From Bacteroidales bacterium (lineage in GTDB: Bacteria > Bacteroidota > Bacteroidia > Bacteroidales > WCHB1-69), in the NCBI GenBank assembly GCA_028684405.1, contig JAQUGA010000016.1, positions 1-23,008 of the forward strand: a stretch of 23,008 nt of DNA. The letters run 5' to 3'. Both the position numbers and the translations under genes were made by a program. Of this stretch, positions 13,521 to 22,235 are shown in pieces. How positions within the stretch are numbered: the first letter of the stretch is position 1; each line of letters starts with the position of its first letter. A model generated the notes under the pieces. It made no database searches, was not told the DNA's origin, and saw only the letters and a list, made by a program, of their open reading frames with translations.

Positions 13521-16352
13521 ATGAAAAAAACATTTACCTGTTTAAGCATTTTAGTTCTAACATTTGCTATATCCGCACAAACCCTAAATGGAGTACTTGA
13601 TGAGATCAGTGATTTTTCGGTAAAAAAATCAGTGCAATTTACAATGCCCGATGGAACTCATTTAGAAACCGATATTTTTCTTCCAATTACGCAGGATTCC
13701 ATGATGGTGTCCATTAACATACCTGGCTTGGGACCAACTCCAGTCCAGGTAATTCCCAAAGGTATTCAATATTTAATTTATGATAGCATAAATAATGGAT
13801 TAAATCCAAATCCGTTTCAACTTCCCGTTTTGCTAACGAGAACGCCATATAACAAACAAAGTTCGGCAGAGTATGGAAACATTGTATCTCTATTGGGATT
13901 TTGTTTTGCAATGCAAGATATGAGGGGTTGTTACGCTTCAGAGGGAGCATATTATCCAATGTACAGCGACTCATGGAACAAAAACAATTACCATCCGACG
14001 GTAAAACACAATTTGGACATAACCGATTTTTCGGATAGCAGAAATGGAAATAAGCATGAAGATGGATTTAATTCTATTGTTTTTATCACTGATAGCTTAA
14101 CAAGGATTTACGATTTGGATAGAGATGGCATCAAGGATACGTTTTTGTTGTGCAACGGCACCGTTGGAATGTTTGGTTCGTCGGCTTCCGGAAATTCGCA
14201 ATACACGGCAGCAGCAGCACACAAAATAAATCCGACTGCACCCGGCTTGAAAAGTTTATTTGCCATTGTAGCTACTGCCGATCAATACTGGGTAACCATG
14301 GTTCAAAATGGTGTTTATCGTCAAGCCATTGTTGATAATTGGGTAAAACGTCAGCTTCAGGAAGTAAATGATGAAGCTCTAAATTCGTCTGATTTTAGCA
14401 TTGATAATACAATTCATAGCTTTGCCGATTATGGTCTTACCAATGCTGATGAAGCTTTTAACGCAACGATGGCTACCATGTTGGATTCATCAAACAATGG
14501 AAATATTCCTGCTTATTATCCAAATTCTTTGTTCAGATATAGCATGGATGCAAGTAAAGCAAGTGTTAACTCGGATGGGGAAGGGGATATAAATGAAAAT
14601 TATTCCAGATACTCCAATATGGATGTTCCCATGTTTCACTTAACGGGTTGGTGGGATATTTTCGTGGATGGACAAATTCATACTTTTAATCAAACGGTAA
14701 ATAATATTAATAATAATCATGGAAATAAATCTTTTCAGAAACTTGTAATTGGACTTTGGGCTCATCAAACAGTTACTTCGCGAAAAACAGGGGATATCAC
14801 ATATCCTGAAAATGTTTTAAGTCTCATTGGGTTCAATATGTCCAATGTTGACATTCTTTCAACAACGGAGGAAAATATTTTCACATCGGAAATTTATAAG
14901 TGGTTTAGAGCAACTTTAAACGAAAAACAAGGGTATAGTGCACCCAAGTTTTTTATTCCCGAAGCTACGCAATGGCAGGCTTTAAGTCCCACATATTCGG
15001 TCAGAGTGCCTGCTCAAGATTACATTATTCCATATTCAGAATTTATAGGATATTTATGTGGTTTGCAAGAGCTTTCTGGAGTGCCGATAGAAGTTAAGAT
15101 CAATGGTGATATAAATACAATTATATTTAATGCACCTGTCATCGAAAATCCGGTTTTAAATATTAATGGATCAGTGCCATCCGGAACTGATGGATATTTT
15201 CAAAATATTGCAAACGTTCGATTTTATGTTCCTGGCCCTGTAAACGATGGAGTTTCGGAAAATTTGAATGTGGGGAATTACTGGTTTGAATCTGATTCTT
15301 TTCCAATTTCTGAAAACATCAATTACACTGATTTTTACCTTCAGAACAATCAATGTTTAAGTCCGTTTATTCCTGACTCTGAGGAAGGTACAGTCTCGTT
15401 TACACACGATCCAAACAATCCCGTTTTAACGGTGGGCGGTGCCAATATGACCGTAAAAACTCCGGATAATTCCAGAAACAGCCAAGGACAAATGAATTTA
15501 GCTCATCCTGATTTTATTAATTACACCATGAATCATCAAGGAGTGGTTAAATTTATGTCCGAAACAATAGCCGATTCTCTTTGCATTATTGGATTTCCCA
15601 AAGCTACTATTTATGCCTCCTCTCACATTGAGGGACATAATTCGGTTCCAACGAATACTGATTTCTTTGTCAGAATTCTGGATGTTTATCCTACTGGCGA
15701 AGAGTATTTTGTAGTTGAAGGCTGCATTAATGCAAGAGCAAGAGAGTATGTTAGAACAAAATTTAATGGCAACGAAAATCCGGATGCTGAATTCTCAAAT
15801 ATTACGAGTGATGCATTTTATAAATATGAATTTGATTTGCTTCCAATTGCATATACATTTGGCAAAAATCACCGAATTAAGATATTAATTAGCAGTGGTA
15901 ATTACCCAAGATATATGTCATCTCCCAATTTACCGCTAAATGAAAATGAGTTTTTTAAGAGAAAACCAAATGATGGCAAAAAGTATATATTTAATGGTAC
16001 AGAAATGAGTCCGAGAATTTGTACGAATTCTGTTGCTTTCTCTTCTAATCAGCCTAGCCATATCAGTTTACCAATATATGGCGGTTTTACGATAAACAAA
16101 ATTACAGACTCTTCATTAAACGAACCTAAAATTGATATTTTTCCAAATCCATGTTCCGATAAAATTACAATCAGACTTGATGTAAATGAGATTTCAGAAA
16201 TAACGGTTTTCGGTATTGATGGTAGATTTATCAAACAACTTAATTCTTCTGGACTTACAGAGATAGATGTTCGACATTTGTCCTTTGGAATCTATATTAT
16301 TAGAATTACGAATCAAAAATATTCATGCGTAAGTAGGTTTATTAAGAATTAG
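13521..16352 (+). CDS. T9SS-exported CocE/NonD (S15-type) hydrolase
   Basis: The 943-residue protein has a Sec signal peptide (residues 1-19, LTFAISAQ). An alpha/beta hydrolase domain starts at QFTMPDGTHLETDIFLP (39-55), and MQDMRGCYASEG (131-142) matches the family DxRGxGxSxG strand. The nucleophile elbow GSSASG (219-224) fits the GxSxxG pattern, so Ser221 is likely catalytic; GWWDIFVDG (376-384) gives Asp379 and GLWAHQ (411-416) gives His415. A jelly-roll domain follows (about 640-850), as in cocaine esterase and X-Pro dipeptidyl peptidase. Residues 864-943 are a type A T9SS sorting domain (IDIFPNP to SRFIKN), so it is exported or surface-anchored. A DxDxDGxxD loop (DLDRDGIKD, 198-206) sits just before the elbow, probably binding calcium. 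The substrate is an ester or proline peptide; which is unclear. Confidence 0.88.
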   Translation: MKKTFTCLSILVLTFAISAQTLNGVLDEISDFSVKKSVQFTMPDGTHLETDIFLPITQDSMMVSINIPGLGPTPVQVIPKGIQYLIYDSINNGLNPNPFQLPVLLTRTPYNKQSSAEYGNIVSLLGFCFAMQDMRGCYASEGAYYPMYSDSWNKNNYHPTVKHNLDITDFSDSRNGNKHEDGFNSIVFITDSLTRIYDLDRDGIKDTFLLCNGTVGMFGSSASGNSQYTAAAAHKINPTAPGLKSLFAIVATADQYWVTMVQNGVYRQAIVDNWVKRQLQEVNDEALNSSDFSIDNTIHSFADYGLTNADEAFNATMATMLDSSNNGNIPAYYPNSLFRYSMDASKASVNSDGEGDINENYSRYSNMDVPMFHLTGWWDIFVDGQIHTFNQTVNNINNNHGNKSFQKLVIGLWAHQTVTSRKTGDITYPENVLSLIGFNMSNVDILSTTEENIFTSEIYKWFRATLNEKQGYSAPKFFIPEATQWQALSPTYSVRVPAQDYIIPYSEFIGYLCGLQELSGVPIEVKINGDINTIIFNAPVIENPVLNINGSVPSGTDGYFQNIANVRFYVPGPVNDGVSENLNVGNYWFESDSFPISENINYTDFYLQNNQCLSPFIPDSEEGTVSFTHDPNNPVLTVGGANMTVKTPDNSRNSQGQMNLAHPDFINYTMNHQGVVKFMSETIADSLCIIGFPKATIYASSHIEGHNSVPTNTDFFVRILDVYPTGEEYFVVEGCINARAREYVRTKFNGNENPDAEFSNITSDAFYKYEFDLLPIAYTFGKNHRIKILISSGNYPRYMSSPNLPLNENEFFKRKPNDGKKYIFNGTEMSPRICTNSVAFSSNQPSHISLPIYGGFTINKITDSSLNEPKIDIFPNPCSDKITIRLDVNEISEITVFGIDGRFIKQLNSSGLTEIDVRHLSFGIYIIRITNQKYSCVSRFIKN

Positions 16353-16393
16353 GATTCGTTTTCGAAAAGTACATCAATTTACTTATCAATCTA

Positions 16394-16424
16394 TTTGTAA
16401 TTTTAAAAGTATTAACTAACTTTG
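16394..16424 (+). promoter_or_regulatory. promoter for the DUF898 gene
   Basis: TTTG (16394-16397), 19-nt spacer, TAACTTTG (16417-16424): full consensus. The start would be near 16431, leaving a leader of about 120 nt in which no known riboswitch was recognised. Confidence 0.65.
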
Positions 16425-16549
16425 CTCGTGGTTTGTTGCCAAAAGGAGAGGAGTAATCTTCAGCCTAGTAGCACAACTGCAAAACCTTAGTTTGCATTCG
16501 TTAAAACATTTACAGATCATTATATATATAAATAATTCAAACCAAAATC

Positions 16550-17491
16550 ATGAAAAACTATTTTAAATTCAACCTAACAGGGAGAAAACTTTTGCCTATT
16601 TGGATGTTTTTCTTGATTGCATTTTTCGTTCCTTATTTGACTCTGATAATTAAAATGCAAAATGTTCAGCCTGGGACAAACTTCTCTTTATTGTTTTTTC
16701 CAATATTTATTTTGTTGATGATAATTGTTTCTGTTTTGACATTCTATCTTGTAAAATTGACTATAGAAAACATCTCTTTTAAAGATAAAACGATCGTTTT
16801 TAATGGCTCTTTTGGTAATTATATTGGAACAGTGTTGTTGGGCATGTTTTTAAGTTTCATCACACTCGGAGTATACATGGCTTGGATCATCCGAAACATA
16901 CATCGGTTTTTTATCGACCATTCAAGCCATGATTCAAATGCTTTCAAATTTCAAGGCAAAGGAGGTGATTTGTTTGTTATTCTACTATTGACACTTATTG
17001 TTCCCATAATTTTATTCACTATTGTAATGTTCGCTTTTATAAGTAATAACTCGGAACAAATTTATGTCATGGCAGCAATTCAGCAATTGGTGATATGGCT
17101 AATTATGGTACCCTATATGTATTATGTTTACAAGTGGATGGTGAATGTTGATTATAAAGATTATAATATCTCATGGAAAACTAATTTCTGGAGTTCTTGT
17201 GGTAAAATTGCCATTGAAATGTTTTTATCGATAATAACATTGGGCATCTATTGGCCAATGGCAGTGCTTCGACTGTATAAATATTTTACAGAAAGAACGA
17301 TTGCTGATTCGAATGAGCGAAAACTTAAATTTGGTTTTGATATGGACCCATTAAACGATTTTTTGTTTATATGGGGGCAGGCACTATTGGTTATCATCAC
17401 ACTTGGAATCTATTATTCTTGGGCTTTTTGTAAAATAGGAAGCCGAATTCTCGGGAAAACATATTTGACTGAAAACAATGCAATAGAATAA
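16550..17491 (+). CDS. DUF898 (YjgN-like) membrane protein
   Basis: The 313-residue protein has about seven hydrophobic segments and the DUF898 layout. It opens FKFNLTGRKLLPIWM, and its two halves are related: LSFITLGVYMAWIIRNIHRF (about 100-119) resembles LSIITLGIYWPMAVLRLYKY (about 230-249), and ITLGIYYSWAFCKIG occurs near the end. The ITLGxYxxW motif recurs three times, each before a basic loop. FKFQGKGGDLF (132-142) and LKFGFDMDPLNDFLF match the soluble strands of the family. Function is unknown; it is presumably in the inner membrane. It has its own promoter and is followed 47 nt later by the coiled-coil lipoprotein gene, likely co-transcribed. Confidence 0.85.
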   Translation: MKNYFKFNLTGRKLLPIWMFFLIAFFVPYLTLIIKMQNVQPGTNFSLLFFPIFILLMIIVSVLTFYLVKLTIENISFKDKTIVFNGSFGNYIGTVLLGMFLSFITLGVYMAWIIRNIHRFFIDHSSHDSNAFKFQGKGGDLFVILLLTLIVPIILFTIVMFAFISNNSEQIYVMAAIQQLVIWLIMVPYMYYVYKWMVNVDYKDYNISWKTNFWSSCGKIAIEMFLSIITLGIYWPMAVLRLYKYFTERTIADSNERKLKFGFDMDPLNDFLFIWGQALLVIITLGIYYSWAFCKIGSRILGKTYLTENNAIE

Positions 17492-17538
17492 ATGGTAAAT
17501 TGATAAATTAGTAAGCATTCACAAATACATGTAATGAT

Positions 17539-18144
17539 ATGAAAAATAAAAACTTACAGTTCTTGATATTTTGGATTTTCCTCCTTATTATGGCTGCTTG
17601 CAGTAACGCCAATCTTGAAAAAGAACTAGAATTAAAAGAGAGAGAAATTGAATTATTGAAAAAAGAACTAGATTTAAAAAACAAACAATCTCAAATCGAT
17701 AGTTTAAGTATTAATATTCAAGAGAAAACAAATTCTCAAATAGAAAATAAAACCAATAAAAACATTCCCGAAATTTCTGAAGGCAGGCTGGCGGGGAAAC
17801 ATAATTTGACAATTCAATGGATAGGTTGGGATAAACCTGGAGAAATAATGTTTAATTTTATCGGAAATGACGAATATGAAGTGGAAGGTTTTCAAAAAGG
17901 AAGCAAATCAGAAGAGTGCTCTGAATGTTATTTGAAAGTAAAAGGCAGAATAATTGAAATAAATCCCAAAGAATTAAGATTTACTGGGAAAATCGAATCG
18001 TCTATATACTACATTCAAGGAGGAGAGCCTTGTATTAAAGAAGGTACATTTAGCTTCCTTTCAACAAAAAACAGAAAGTATTGGAGATGCCAAAATATGG
18101 AAGGATGCGATGGAGTGACCGATTACGTTGATATTTATTTTTAA
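17539..18144 (+). CDS. coiled-coil lipoprotein
   Basis: The 201-residue protein begins with a lipoprotein signal (lipobox IMAAC, Cys at about 21). Residues 25-60 form a strongly heptad-like, highly charged helix (LEKELELKEREIELLKKELD), a likely coiled coil that could oligomerise or span part of the periplasm. After a polar linker rich in Asn, Lys and Ser, residues 85-201 form a beta-rich domain starting AGKHNLTIQWIGWDKPGEIM, with Cys pairs in ECSECYLKV, GGEPCIKEG and WRCQNMEGCDG that could form disulfides in the oxidising envelope. No known family is recognised. Its position 47 nt after the DUF898 gene suggests joint expression and perhaps a shared envelope role. Confidence 0.65.
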   Translation: MKNKNLQFLIFWIFLLIMAACSNANLEKELELKEREIELLKKELDLKNKQSQIDSLSINIQEKTNSQIENKTNKNIPEISEGRLAGKHNLTIQWIGWDKPGEIMFNFIGNDEYEVEGFQKGSKSEECSECYLKVKGRIIEINPKELRFTGKIESSIYYIQGGEPCIKEGTFSFLSTKNRKYWRCQNMEGCDGVTDYVDIYF

Positions 18145-18275
18145 TAAACAGATATCAACACAATGCTGGCTATATGAGAAATATGTCCATGCTTCTCATC
18201 TAGTCTGCACGGTACTAAAAACTCAAACAGACTTTTGACCAAAAGAAAATTGCAAAATGTTCCAAAAAAAGCGGA

Positions 18276-19586
18276 ATGAAAAAAATATATACTTTCTTGA
18301 CTGTGTTTATCACATCCTTATGTATAAATGCACAAACCCTTTATTTTCCGCCGACAACTGGAAATATCTGGGATACGATTTCTCCTCCATCATTAAATTG
18401 GTGTCAAAACCAAATTGACAGTTTATACGCCTATTTGGACACAAACAATACCAAGGCATTTATCTTGCTAAAAGAAGGAAAAATTGTACTCGAAAAATAC
18501 TTTGGAACACATACACAAGTTTCTCCATGGCAATGGGCGTCTGCCGGTAAAACAATTACTTCATTTATGGTTGGAATAGCTCAGCAGGAAAACTATTTAT
18601 CCATCGCTGATACTACTTCTAAATATTTAAACCCAGCTTGGACAGATTGTACTATTGAACAGGAAGAAAAAATATCCATCCGTCACCAACTTGCCATGAC
18701 CTCGGGGCTTGATGACGGTGTAGCCGATCATTATTGCACTTTAGACACGTGCTTGATTTATAAAGCAGACGCAGGAACACGATGGGCGTATCACAACGGG
18801 CCCTACACACTGCTCGACAATGTTATTGAAAATGCAACAGGGATAAGTTTGAACGCATACATTACACAAAAACTTAAAAATCCGACCGGAATGACAGGAG
18901 CTTTTGTTTCCCTTGGATACAACAATGTGTTTTTTAGCAACGCAAGGAGTATGGCAAGGTTCGGACTTCTGATATTGAACAATGGAAATTGGAATGGAAC
19001 CCAAATTATGACAGATACCGCATACTTTAATCAAATGGTAAATACTTCACAATCGCTAAACCAAGCTTACGGATATCTATGGTGGCTGAATGGGAAATCG
19101 ACCTTTATGATTCCAGGTTCTCAAATTGTATTTAATGGTTCCCTGAGCCCCAATGCTCCTTCGGATATGCTTGTAGCAATGGGAAAAGATGGACAGTTTT
19201 TAAACATAGTGCCAAGTCAAGACTTAGTTTGGGTAAGAATGGGTAATTCACCAGACGAACTTCCTGTGCCTTTTTTGATGAATGACAAGATATGGGAGTA
19301 TATAAATAGCTTGGATTGCAATACAATAGGATTGAATGAGCAGACGCACGCTCCCAATCTAGTTCAGATATTTCCAAATCCAAGCAATGGCAAACTGAAT
19401 ATAAAATCGGACAAACAAATATTGAAAATTGAAATTTATACTATTCACGGACAGTGTGTGAAAACCGAAAATACCCAAAATAAAAACTTGATCATTTCAA
19501 TCAACGAATTGTCAAGCGGGTTCTATTTATTAAAAGTTGATTTTAATGTGGGTAGCTCTTGGATTGGAAAATTGATATGCGAATAA
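18276..19586 (+). CDS. T9SS-exported beta-lactamase-like serine hydrolase
   Basis: The 436-residue protein has a signal peptide (1-20, ending CINAQ), a class C beta-lactamase/penicillin-binding-type domain (about 40-345) and a type A T9SS sorting domain (362-436, VQIFPNPSNGKLNI to SSWIGKLICE). The catalytic SxxK motif is SAGK (89-92, Ser89 and Lys92), followed by TSFMVG; the YxN motif is YHN (172-174) in RWAYHNGPYTLLDNVIE. The third motif is replaced by a GKDGQ-type segment (303-307), as in esterase or D-aminopeptidase members rather than true beta-lactamases, so an esterase or peptidase role outside the cell is more likely than antibiotic resistance. Length is normal for an exported member. 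Four Cys in 125-160 may form disulfides. No clear promoter was found in 18145-18275. Confidence 0.88.
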   Translation: MKKIYTFLTVFITSLCINAQTLYFPPTTGNIWDTISPPSLNWCQNQIDSLYAYLDTNNTKAFILLKEGKIVLEKYFGTHTQVSPWQWASAGKTITSFMVGIAQQENYLSIADTTSKYLNPAWTDCTIEQEEKISIRHQLAMTSGLDDGVADHYCTLDTCLIYKADAGTRWAYHNGPYTLLDNVIENATGISLNAYITQKLKNPTGMTGAFVSLGYNNVFFSNARSMARFGLLILNNGNWNGTQIMTDTAYFNQMVNTSQSLNQAYGYLWWLNGKSTFMIPGSQIVFNGSLSPNAPSDMLVAMGKDGQFLNIVPSQDLVWVRMGNSPDELPVPFLMNDKIWEYINSLDCNTIGLNEQTHAPNLVQIFPNPSNGKLNIKSDKQILKIEIYTIHGQCVKTENTQNKNLIISINELSSGFYLLKVDFNVGSSWIGKLICE

Positions 19587-19723
19587 GTGGTTGGATGACC
19601 CCTCAAATTGAAGATTGTACTTAGCTGTTTGAATTTTTTTAATAAAGATGCCACTGCTTGAAAACCAGGAGTTGGACAACCTAAAAACAAATTTTGTTTT
19701 TCTTTGTTAGTTTATTTTAAATA

Positions 19724-20653
19724 ATGCAAAATATAATGGAAAATAAAAACAACCCGCTTTTATGCGATATAGAAACTGGAATGTGTGATACTTCGAATGA
19801 AAATTCAGACACTGCACCTCAAAGTAATATTCAGACAACGGAAAAATCCATAAAGATAATATATTATACCGATCCTATTTGCTCTTCCTGTTGGGGTATC
19901 GAGCCTCAATTACGTAAGCTTAAGTTGGAATATGGAAACGATGTTGAGATAGAATATAGAATGGGCGGCTTGTTGCCTGATTGGTCATACAATAGTGGTG
20001 GCATTGGAAAACCCTCAGATGTGGCACATCATTGGGATGAGGTGAGTGTTTATTACGACATGCCCATCGATGGTGATGTTTGGTTGGAAGATCCTTTGCC
20101 CTCTTCGTATCCGCCATCCATTGCCTTTAAGGCAGCGCAAATGCAAGATTATGAAAAATCAATTCTATTTCTTCGGGAAATCAGAGAGATGGTTTTCCTG
20201 AAAAAGAAAAATATTGCAAAATGGGAGCATTTAGAAACGGCTGCTAATAATGTTGGATTGAATGTGGAACAATTGAAAATTGATTTTGAAGGAAAAGCAA
20301 AAGTGCTGTTTGAGGAAGATTTGAAATTAGCAAGAGAACTGGGCGTTAGAGGATTTCCAACGATGTTGTTTATAGACGACTTGGGTAATAAAGAGATTGT
20401 GTATGGTTCAAAACCGTATGCATTCTACGAAACAGCCATTCTCAAACTGAATTCTAAGGCTAAGAAAAGCGAATATCATAAAAAATGGGAAAGCCTTTTT
20501 GCAAAATATCATTCGCTCACGGCAAAAGAGTTTTCAGAACTCTCGGGAAATCCCAGAAAAGAGAGTGAAAATTTATTGAATGATCTTAGAAACAAAGGAA
20601 TCTTAGAAAAAATAAGCACAAAAAATGGATCTATTTGGATATTAAAAAACTAA
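19724..20653 (+). CDS. DsbA/FrnE-like thiol protein with C-terminal winged-helix-like tail
   Basis: The 309-residue protein (297 if ATG 19736 is used, which gives MENKNNPLLCDIETGMC) lacks a signal peptide. Near its N-terminus is a CX6C pair (Cys14, Cys21), then a thioredoxin-fold DsbA domain with the active site DPICSSCWG (CxxC at 53-56). The family cis-Pro loop is RGFPTMLFID, and the helical insertion includes GGLLPDW and KPSDVAHHWDEV. The remaining 60 residues (LTAKEFSELSGNPRKESENL, then LNDLRNKGILEKI and GSIWIL) look like a winged helix. FrnE and SpxH relatives act as cytoplasmic disulfide or oxidative-stress proteins; SpxH is an adaptor for Spx degradation. It is the first gene of an operon, 11 nt before the DoxX gene. 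No consensus promoter was seen. Confidence 0.82.
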   Translation: MQNIMENKNNPLLCDIETGMCDTSNENSDTAPQSNIQTTEKSIKIIYYTDPICSSCWGIEPQLRKLKLEYGNDVEIEYRMGGLLPDWSYNSGGIGKPSDVAHHWDEVSVYYDMPIDGDVWLEDPLPSSYPPSIAFKAAQMQDYEKSILFLREIREMVFLKKKNIAKWEHLETAANNVGLNVEQLKIDFEGKAKVLFEEDLKLARELGVRGFPTMLFIDDLGNKEIVYGSKPYAFYETAILKLNSKAKKSEYHKKWESLFAKYHSLTAKEFSELSGNPRKESENLLNDLRNKGILEKISTKNGSIWILKN

Positions 20654-20664
20654 AACCTAAAAAA

Positions 20665-21090
20665 ATGATAAAAAAAATCTTTAACCCCGGCCATTACACT
20701 CTTCGTATTAACATTGCATTATTGTTTTTACGTCTTATTGTTGGAACATTTATGTTGACCCACGGACTGGGCAAGTTTTATGCTTTAATTGGCGATGCAC
20801 CCATTCAGTTTCCCGATCCTTTGGGTTTAGGTGCCGTTCCCTCGCTAGCACTTGCCGTTTTTGCAGAGTTGTTTTGTTCTATACTGTTAATTTTTGGATT
20901 GTTTTCGCGTCTGGCGGTAATTCCTTTGCTTACCACTATGCTGGTTGCCGCTTTTGTTTTTCATGCCAAGGATGGATTTGGAGCTCAAGAATTAGCACTT
21001 CTCTATACCAGTATTTATACTGTAATTGCAATCGCTGGAGCAGGAAGATTTTCTATTGATAATTGGATTTACAGTAAATTGAATCGCTAA
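20665..21090 (+). CDS. DoxX family membrane protein
   Basis: ATG 20665 is chosen (141 residues); an in-frame TTG at 20635 would overlap the preceding gene and adds a basic non-family tail. The protein has four predicted membrane helices. The first region, LLFLRLIVGTFMLTHGLGKF, carries the family's RLxxGxxxxxHGxxK signature, with the following loop ending LGAVPSLALAVFAE and the third motif FGLFSRLAVIPLLTTMLVAA. DoxX-family proteins are small inner-membrane partners of oxidoreductases; in mycobacteria one works with a superoxide dismutase and a thiosulfate sulfurtransferase. The adjacent thiol protein 11 nt upstream fits such a redox role by inference. The metal exporter gene follows after 70 nt. 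Confidence 0.88.
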   Translation: MIKKIFNPGHYTLRINIALLFLRLIVGTFMLTHGLGKFYALIGDAPIQFPDPLGLGAVPSLALAVFAELFCSILLIFGLFSRLAVIPLLTTMLVAAFVFHAKDGFGAQELALLYTSIYTVIAIAGAGRFSIDNWIYSKLNR

Positions 21091-21160
21091 GCATTTTCTC
21101 AAAACAATCTTGGTTTTCAAGAGATGAGAGCAGAGAAGTCAAAGGAAAAAACAAATTGAA

Positions 21161-22051
21161 ATGGGAAATTCACACAGCCATAATCATAATTTACCAATAT
21201 CTCACGGGAAAGCATTTGCTCTGGGTATTGGGCTCAATATTGCTTTTGTAATTATCGAGGTCATTTATGGATTAATTGCAAATTCATCCGCCTTACTGGC
21301 TGATGCAGGACATAACGCAAGCGATGTACTGGGATTGGTTTTTGCATGGACAGCGGCTTGGATGGCAACCATTAAACCAAAAGGAAAATACACTTATGGT
21401 CTTCGCAAAACAACAATTCTCGTTTCTATCCTCAACGCATTATTGCTTTTTGGTGCCGTTGCAATAATTTTGTGGAATGCTATTGAAAAGCTATATAATC
21501 CGGAGCCTGTTTTTGGTACTCAAATAATAATTGTGGCTGCAATAGGAGTCGTTATTAATACTTTTACTGCTTTGTTGTTTTTAAAAGGACAAAAAAACGA
21601 CCTAAATATTAGAGGTGCATTCCTTCATATGGTAGCTGATGCAGGCGTTTCGCTTGGCGTTGTAGTGGCAGGAATACTTATTAATATAACCGGAAAGCTT
21701 TGGATTGATTCAATTACGAGTTTTGTTATTGTTTTGGTTATTCTTTGGGGAACCTGGAAATTGTTTGCCGCCTCGATTGACCTTGCTCTGGACGCAGTGC
21801 CCCGACATATTGATGTTCAAAAAGTAAGAAGCTTTTTGCTCAACCAAAAAGGAGTTGAAGGTCTTCATGATTTACATATATGGGCGTTAAGCACCACTCA
21901 AGTTGCATTGTCTGTTCATCTTTTTATTCCCTATCAAACCAACGGAAATTTCCTGAAAGAATTACAAAAACAACTTGAACATGAATTTGGAATAAAACAC
22001 ACCACAATTCAGATAGAAAATGTTGAAATTGATTGTAAAACAGGGTGTTAA
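21161..22051 (+). CDS. CzcD-like cation diffusion facilitator
   Basis: This is a 296-residue inner-membrane metal/proton antiporter of the zinc-type CDF branch (CzcD, ZitB). The N-terminus is His-rich (MGNSHSHNHN). TM2 holds LLADAGHNASDVLGL (45-59) with His51 and Asp55; TM5 holds HMVADAGVSLGVVVAG (156-171) with His156 and Asp160, the four residues that coordinate the transported ion. The family loop GKYTYGLRKTTIL (75-87) is present. The His-rich loop between TM4 and TM5 found in many relatives is short here (KGQKNDLNIRG). The C-terminus carries a cytoplasmic ferredoxin-like domain ending CKTGC, a possible extra metal site. It likely exports Zn2+, Co2+ or Cd2+, and co-transcription with the DoxX and thiol genes is likely. 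Confidence 0.92.
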   Translation: MGNSHSHNHNLPISHGKAFALGIGLNIAFVIIEVIYGLIANSSALLADAGHNASDVLGLVFAWTAAWMATIKPKGKYTYGLRKTTILVSILNALLLFGAVAIILWNAIEKLYNPEPVFGTQIIIVAAIGVVINTFTALLFLKGQKNDLNIRGAFLHMVADAGVSLGVVVAGILINITGKLWIDSITSFVIVLVILWGTWKLFAASIDLALDAVPRHIDVQKVRSFLLNQKGVEGLHDLHIWALSTTQVALSVHLFIPYQTNGNFLKELQKQLEHEFGIKHTTIQIENVEIDCKTGC

Positions 22052-22138
22052 ATATTGTTGGTTGGGTTTTTCTTAAAAAAGCGATAGAGCGTTTTAGAAG
22101 AACTGCCTGTATATCGCTATTGCCTCAATGAAAACAGA

Positions 22139-22169
22139 TTTATAATTTCCGGAAAATTGGCTAATTTTG
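22139..22169 (+). promoter_or_regulatory. promoter for the alarmone synthetase gene
   Basis: TTTA (22139-22142, three of four), 19-nt spacer, TAATTTTG (22162-22169), an exact TAnnTTTG. The start would be near 22176, about 60 nt before ATG 22236, so the synthetase is probably not in the operon before it. Confidence 0.55.
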
Positions 22170-22235
22170 TGCTTAAATTTATATAGTAGGAGCGAAGAAA
22201 AATGAAATTCTAAAAACCAAGTAAATAAATATAAA

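Noticed and set aside
16431..16549. Possible riboswitch in the long leader of the DUF898 gene
   Set aside because: No known aptamer motif was recognised and no strong stem is visible.
19672..19681. TTGGACAACC, similar to the IS end GGACAACA
   Set aside because: Lacks the flanking TTTTTAT and AGT, and no partner end or target duplication is present.
22080..22118. Hairpin AGCGATA/TATCGCT after the CzcD-like gene
   Set aside because: Seven-base stem with a 25-nt loop and no T-run; too weak to call a terminator.
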